Positions 7,271-9,952 of a stretch of DNA of 9,952 nucleotides are shown piece after piece. Origin of the DNA: Deltaproteobacteria bacterium (GTDB lineage Bacteria > Desulfobacterota > DSM-4660 > Desulfatiglandales > HGW-15). Position numbers and translations under genes: made by a program. Each line of letters begins with the position of its first letter. The stretch's first letter is position 1. Location: positions 1 through 9,952 of the forward strand of contig JAFGDF010000034.1 of assembly GCA_016932235.1 (NCBI GenBank), in the 5' to 3' direction. The notes under the pieces were generated by a model. It was not told the origin of the DNA. It did not search any database and worked only from the letters and a program-made list of their open reading frames with translations.

Positions 7271-7299
7271 AGTTTATTTTGTATAACTATCCATGTCAA
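7271..7299 (-). promoter_or_regulatory. Sigma70-type promoter of the TetR-SulP-signalling operon
   Basis: On the minus strand, a perfect -35 TTGACA (7299-7294) is followed after exactly 17 nt by TAAACT (7276-7271), 4 of 6 matches to the -10 consensus. Transcription would begin near 7264, inside the palindrome. Confidence 0.65.
7282..7291 (+). repeat. 10-bp direct repeat, copy 1
   Basis: tataactatc here is identical to 7356-7365. This copy sits in the spacer of the leftward promoter and lacks the inverted partner arm found at the second copy, so it may be a half-site. Confidence 0.45.
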
Positions 7300-7332
7300 G
7301 AAAAAAATCAAACCACCAAATAGTAAATTTGT

Positions 7333-7361
7333 TTGATATAATATAACATTTGATATATAAC
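7333..7361 (+). promoter_or_regulatory. Sigma70-type promoter of the TetR-flavoprotein operon
   Basis: TTGATA (7333-7338, 5 of 6 consensus) and TATAAC (7356-7361, 5 of 6) are separated by 17 nt. A perfect TATAAT at 7337-7342 is an alternative -10 box but has no good -35 box upstream. The region is very AT-rich. Confidence 0.55.
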
Positions 7362-7371
7362 TATCGTTATA
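7356..7371. promoter_or_regulatory. Palindromic operator candidate over the rightward -10 box
   Basis: tataac-tatc-gttata has perfect 6-bp arms and a 4-bp centre. It includes the -10 box of the rightward promoter, a position where a repressor would block RNA polymerase. Its left part recurs at 7282-7291. Confidence 0.5.
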
Positions 7372-7397
7372 GAATAATTCGCTGCAATACTTATCAG

Positions 7398-7410
7398 CCT
7401 CCGACGGAGG
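7398..7410 (+). promoter_or_regulatory. Ribosome-binding sequence within a small self-complementary hairpin
   Basis: ggagg (7406-7410) is a strong ribosome-binding sequence 6 nt before the ATG at 7417. It is preceded by its exact complement cctcc (7398-7402) across a gac loop, so the site could fold shut in the transcript. Confidence 0.45.
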
Positions 7411-7416
7411 AGAAAT

Positions 7417-8025
7417 ATGCCGCCAAAAAAGACAATTACTAAAGAGATGATCGTTGAGGGGGCCTTTGAGCTTGTTAGGAAAAATGGAATATCCGCACTT
7501 ACCGCCAGAAATATCTCAAAGACGCTAAAATGCTCTACTCAGCCAATATACTCCTGCTTTTCCACAATGAAAATGCTTGAAAAAGAGGTTATCAAACGGG
7601 CATCTGAGTTTGTGATGGAAAAGTATCTGGTCAGTAAAACGGAAAAAGTCTACAATTTTAAAAGCATAGGTCTTGGCTATATTACCATGGCAAGGGAGGA
7701 GAAATACCTGTTTGATCTCCTTTATGTATCTGGAAGAGTTTCCCTTGATTTTGAGAATCACATCTTTCCAATAGATACCGACCTGTTGCTCAGTGTAATG
7801 AAGAGAGACCCCTACCTGACGGATCTTCCCCATGAGGATCTGTTGGATCTTCTCTGCCACATGTGGATCTATACTCATGGATTAACTGTTTTGACCAGCA
7901 CAAACCCTTCTGTTTCCGAGGATTTTATTGACAAAGCCTTGGAAGAGATGGGGCATTCGGTTGTCATGAGCAAATTGATTAAGAAAGGAGTGTTAAATCA
8001 TGAAAATTTCTGTGATCAACGGTAG
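7417..8025 (+). CDS. TetR-like regulator with WHG-like C-terminal domain
   Basis: 202 residues. The N-terminus is a TetR-type helix-turn-helix: MIVEGAFELVRKNGISALTA, then RNISKTLKCSTQPIYSCFS (residues 11-49). The C-terminal half has LLDLLCHMWIYTHGLTVL (142-159), reminiscent of the WHG-type C-terminal domain found in some TetR proteins. It shares no more than fold-level similarity with the leftward TetR protein, so the two are not recent duplicates. It is divergent from that gene, and its end overlaps the flavoprotein start by 26 nt, so the pair is translated from one message. It is probably a local repressor of the downstream gene, perhaps responding to a small compound or redox signal, which is inference. 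The start is fixed by a strong GGAGG six bases upstream. Confidence 0.9.
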   Translation: MPPKKTITKEMIVEGAFELVRKNGISALTARNISKTLKCSTQPIYSCFSTMKMLEKEVIKRASEFVMEKYLVSKTEKVYNFKSIGLGYITMAREEKYLFDLLYVSGRVSLDFENHIFPIDTDLLLSVMKRDPYLTDLPHEDLLDLLCHMWIYTHGLTVLTSTNPSVSEDFIDKALEEMGHSVVMSKLIKKGVLNHENFCDQR

Positions 8026-9373
8026 TCCTAAGGGCGGACATAGCATCACGCTACAGCATATCCATTATTCCACCAAGAAAAATCCGGGTCATGATGTTGA
8101 AATTATTAATGTTGCCAGCAGGATAAGAAAAATTGAAAAAGATAAATCATTATTCAACGAAATTATCGAAAAAATGGCCCAGGCTGATGCGATAATCTGG
8201 TCCTTTCCCGTTTATTACGCCCTCATTCCCAGCCAGATGAAAAGATTCATCGAACTGATATTTGAAAGGTGCGCTCTCGATCTTTTTAAAGGGAAGTATA
8301 CAACGTCATTAACTACCTCTATCAACTTTTTTGACCATACGGCCCATAATTACATGCAAGGGGTCTGTGAGGAGTTGGGATTCCTTTATGTAAAAAGCTA
8401 TTCAGCGAATATGGATGATTTTTTCGATTCGAATAAGCGGGAAAAAATTGTTACTTTCTACAGATGGTTTATCAAAATGGTTGAAAAAAAAGTGTCTGTT
8501 GCAAGAAAATATCCCATACGTCATGTGGATGCTGTTGTCTATGAACCCGGGGAGATTGAACGAAGAGGTATCACCTGCGACCGAAAAGTTCTCTTACTCA
8601 CAGATGCCCTAGAAGAAGATACAAATTTGGCTAACATGGTTGATGTGTTTACCAAATACAGTTCAATGCCGGTGGTAATAAAAAATATTCACCATATCGA
8701 TATTAAAAACGGCTGTATTGGGTGCTGCACCTGCGGGTATGACAACACATGCGTACAGAAAGACGATTATCAAAAATTTTTTAACGACAATTTGAGAGAA
8801 GCGGACATTATCATTATCGCGGCTACCATCAAAGATCACTATCTTTCATCCACGTGGAAAAAATTTCTGGACCGCAGCTTTTTCAATGGCCATGCGCCTG
8901 TGCTTATGGATAAACGGTTGGGGTTTATCATATCCGGCCCACTAAGTCAGATACAGAATTTAAGGGAAACCCTGGAAGCGCTTGCAGAGATCTGGCATAT
9001 GAAAACCTTCGGTATTGTTACAGATGAAGCGTCGACATCAGAAGAGACTACCGACTACATCTATGCTTTCGCAAAAGAGCTCGAATTTGCGACCTATGAT
9101 AATCTGGAATTCGGTTCTAAGTTTTATCAGGTTGCAGGCAAAAAAATATTCAGGGATTTTATTTATTTGACCAATGCCGTTTTTAGGGCAGACCATGTCT
9201 TTTATAAAAAATTCGGGTTCTATAATGATTTCCCCCAAAGGAAAATAAAAAAAAGATTAACTAATGCCATATTTTCGTTGTTTATATCCATAAGGCCTTT
9301 AAGGAAAAAAATTCACGAAAGATTTATAACGAGTATGGTGGCGCCCTATGTCAAGATATTGGATAAAATCTAA
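8000..9373 (+). CDS. Tandem flavodoxin-fold protein with iron-sulfur-flavoprotein-like cysteine motif
   Basis: 457 residues holding two flavodoxin-like domains. Domain 1 (1 to about 170) has the FMN phosphate loop INGSPKGGHS (6-15) and WSFPVYYALIPSQMKRFIE (67-85), as in NAD(P)H-dependent FMN reductases, but no cysteine cluster. Domain 2 (about 195-345) starts with LLLTDALEEDT, without the GSP loop, yet has Cys239-x2-Cys242-x2-Cys245-x5-Cys251. That is the compact spacing of iron-sulfur flavoproteins, and an extra cysteine sits at 243. It also has ATIKDHYLSSTWKKFLDRSFF (275-295). A basic tail of about 80 residues (from about 378) matches no domain I recognise. The likely role is electron transfer or quinone/nitro-compound reduction in an anaerobe; the substrate is unknown. 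AAGGAG lies 9 nt before the ATG. The start overlaps the end of the TetR gene by 26 nt. Confidence 0.88.
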   Translation: MKISVINGSPKGGHSITLQHIHYSTKKNPGHDVEIINVASRIRKIEKDKSLFNEIIEKMAQADAIIWSFPVYYALIPSQMKRFIELIFERCALDLFKGKYTTSLTTSINFFDHTAHNYMQGVCEELGFLYVKSYSANMDDFFDSNKREKIVTFYRWFIKMVEKKVSVARKYPIRHVDAVVYEPGEIERRGITCDRKVLLLTDALEEDTNLANMVDVFTKYSSMPVVIKNIHHIDIKNGCIGCCTCGYDNTCVQKDDYQKFFNDNLREADIIIIAATIKDHYLSSTWKKFLDRSFFNGHAPVLMDKRLGFIISGPLSQIQNLRETLEALAEIWHMKTFGIVTDEASTSEETTDYIYAFAKELEFATYDNLEFGSKFYQVAGKKIFRDFIYLTNAVFRADHVFYKKFGFYNDFPQRKIKKRLTNAIFSLFISIRPLRKKIHERFITSMVAPYVKILDKI

Positions 9374-9450
9374 ACTTCAGGGGATAACACACTAAAAGCC
9401 TGTCATATGGCCCTTTCAAATTTTAATGGGGAATTCGGCATAACAGATGT

Positions 9451-9460
9451 CCGGGCCCGG
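9451..9460. repeat. GC-only 10-bp palindrome in the convergent gap
   Basis: ccgggcccgg is a perfect palindrome in the 113-bp gap between the convergent flavoprotein and ketopantoate-reductase-like genes. It has no natural loop and no adjacent T-run, so it is not a convincing terminator. I see no other terminator in this gap. Confidence 0.3.
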
Positions 9461-9486
9461 TTGCCTGAGTATTATTCATTTTCAAT

Positions 9487-9952
9487 TCAATACAAACCGG
9501 CATTTCGAGCTTTGATTTTCAGCAGAGAAATCAAGGTGTCTAAATTAGGAGTCGGCACTCCAGTCATGCGGCCGAATATCTGGGGGGTCAAAAGAATGGA
9601 GCAGATCTCCACCGGTCTTCCGAGTTCAAAATCTTGCAACATCGACGGCTTGTGAGTCATAGCCTTCATACCGCTGTTTATTCGTTCCTCAAGGTCGATG
9701 TCGAGTTTGACTCCCAGGGCGTTAGCAATAAAAACAGCCTCCCTCATCGTCTCGAGAGCCAGCGCCCTTAGATCTTTATCCAGTATAACATCGCCGATAG
9801 TAGAAGAGGTCAGCGCACAGATAGGTGCAAAAGCCATATTAGCCAGGAGCTTGTTCCATATTTGGTATCGTATATCGTCAACTACGCTAACGGATAGATC
9901 GGTTATATTGAGAGCCGTATCGACACTTTTGCATCGCTTTGAAACAGTTCCG
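9487..9952 (-). CDS. Ketopantoate reductase (PanE/ApbA)-family protein, C-terminal part only
   Basis: The reading frame stays open to the right edge, so the N-terminal NADP-binding domain lies outside the window. The visible 154 residues form the helical C-terminal domain: DDIRYQIWNKLLANMAFAP near fragment residue 25, then THKPSMLQDFELGRPVE and GVPTPNLDTL. The expected catalytic lysine and following asparagine (WNKLLAN), the serine of PSMLQD and the glutamate of RPVEI are all present. In pantothenate synthesis this family reduces 2-dehydropantoate with NADPH in the cytoplasm, but many paralogs act on other 2-oxo acids, so no gene symbol is given. The internal ATG at 9837 lies inside the conserved helix and is not the real start. 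The gene converges on the flavoprotein gene with a 113-bp gap. Confidence 0.88.
   Translation of the reverse strand, partial: GTVSKRCKSVDTALNITDLSVSVVDDIRYQIWNKLLANMAFAPICALTSSTIGDVILDKDLRALALETMREAVFIANALGVKLDIDLEERINSGMKAMTHKPSMLQDFELGRPVEICSILLTPQIFGRMTGVPTPNLDTLISLLKIKARNAGLY

Noticed and set aside
9407..9655. Plus-strand open frame of 82 codons after the flavoprotein gene
   Set aside because: Most of it is antisense to the ketopantoate-reductase-like gene, whose conserved residues are clear.

Overview
The window looks like chromosomal DNA of an anaerobic deltaproteobacterium (Desulfobacterota, sulfate-reducer or syntroph-like). This is inferred from protein families only: a cytidylate-kinase-like/BON/receiver fusion, Cache-domain HExxN histidine kinases, a SulP transporter and an iron-sulfur-flavoprotein-like enzyme. 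Base composition is moderate, with AT-rich intergenic regions. No rRNA, tRNA or CRISPR array was seen.

Layout. Positions 1-458 hold no gene. Most of this stretch is a 257-bp MITE-like element (78-334) bounded by 32-bp imperfect terminal inverted repeats and containing several hairpins. From 7231 leftward to 459 runs a tightly packed minus-strand operon of six genes: a TetR regulator, a SulP/SLC26 anion transporter with a STAS domain, a cytidylate-kinase-like/BON/receiver fusion, a membrane sensor histidine kinase, a stand-alone receiver protein, and a small kinase-like protein that keeps the phospho-histidine motif but has lost the ATP-binding motifs. Gaps are 10, 26 and 13 nt, followed by ATGA and TGATG overlaps. 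From 7417 rightward runs a two-gene operon: a second, unrelated TetR regulator and a 457-residue tandem flavodoxin-fold protein, overlapping by 26 nt. At the right edge, on the minus strand, is the C-terminal part of a ketopantoate-reductase-family protein that continues beyond the window.

The 185-bp divergent control region (7232-7416) is readable. The leftward promoter is TTGACA-17-TAAACT with the palindrome actgag-tg-ctcagt at the expected start point. The rightward promoter is TTGATA-17-TATAAC with the palindrome tataac-tatc-gttata over its -10 box. A 10-bp word (tataactatc) occurs in both promoters, so the two TetR proteins may cross-regulate.

How the genes may work together (inference). 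The sensor kinase detects an extracytoplasmic ligand through a Cache-like domain. Phosphate could pass to the stand-alone receiver, to the ATPase-less HExxN protein (as in Spo0B/ChpT-type relays) and to the receiver of the kinase-like/BON fusion. None of the signalling proteins has a DNA-binding output, so the target may be a protein, with the co-encoded SulP transporter the obvious candidate. The second kinase-receiver pair looks like a duplication of signalling parts within the same operon.
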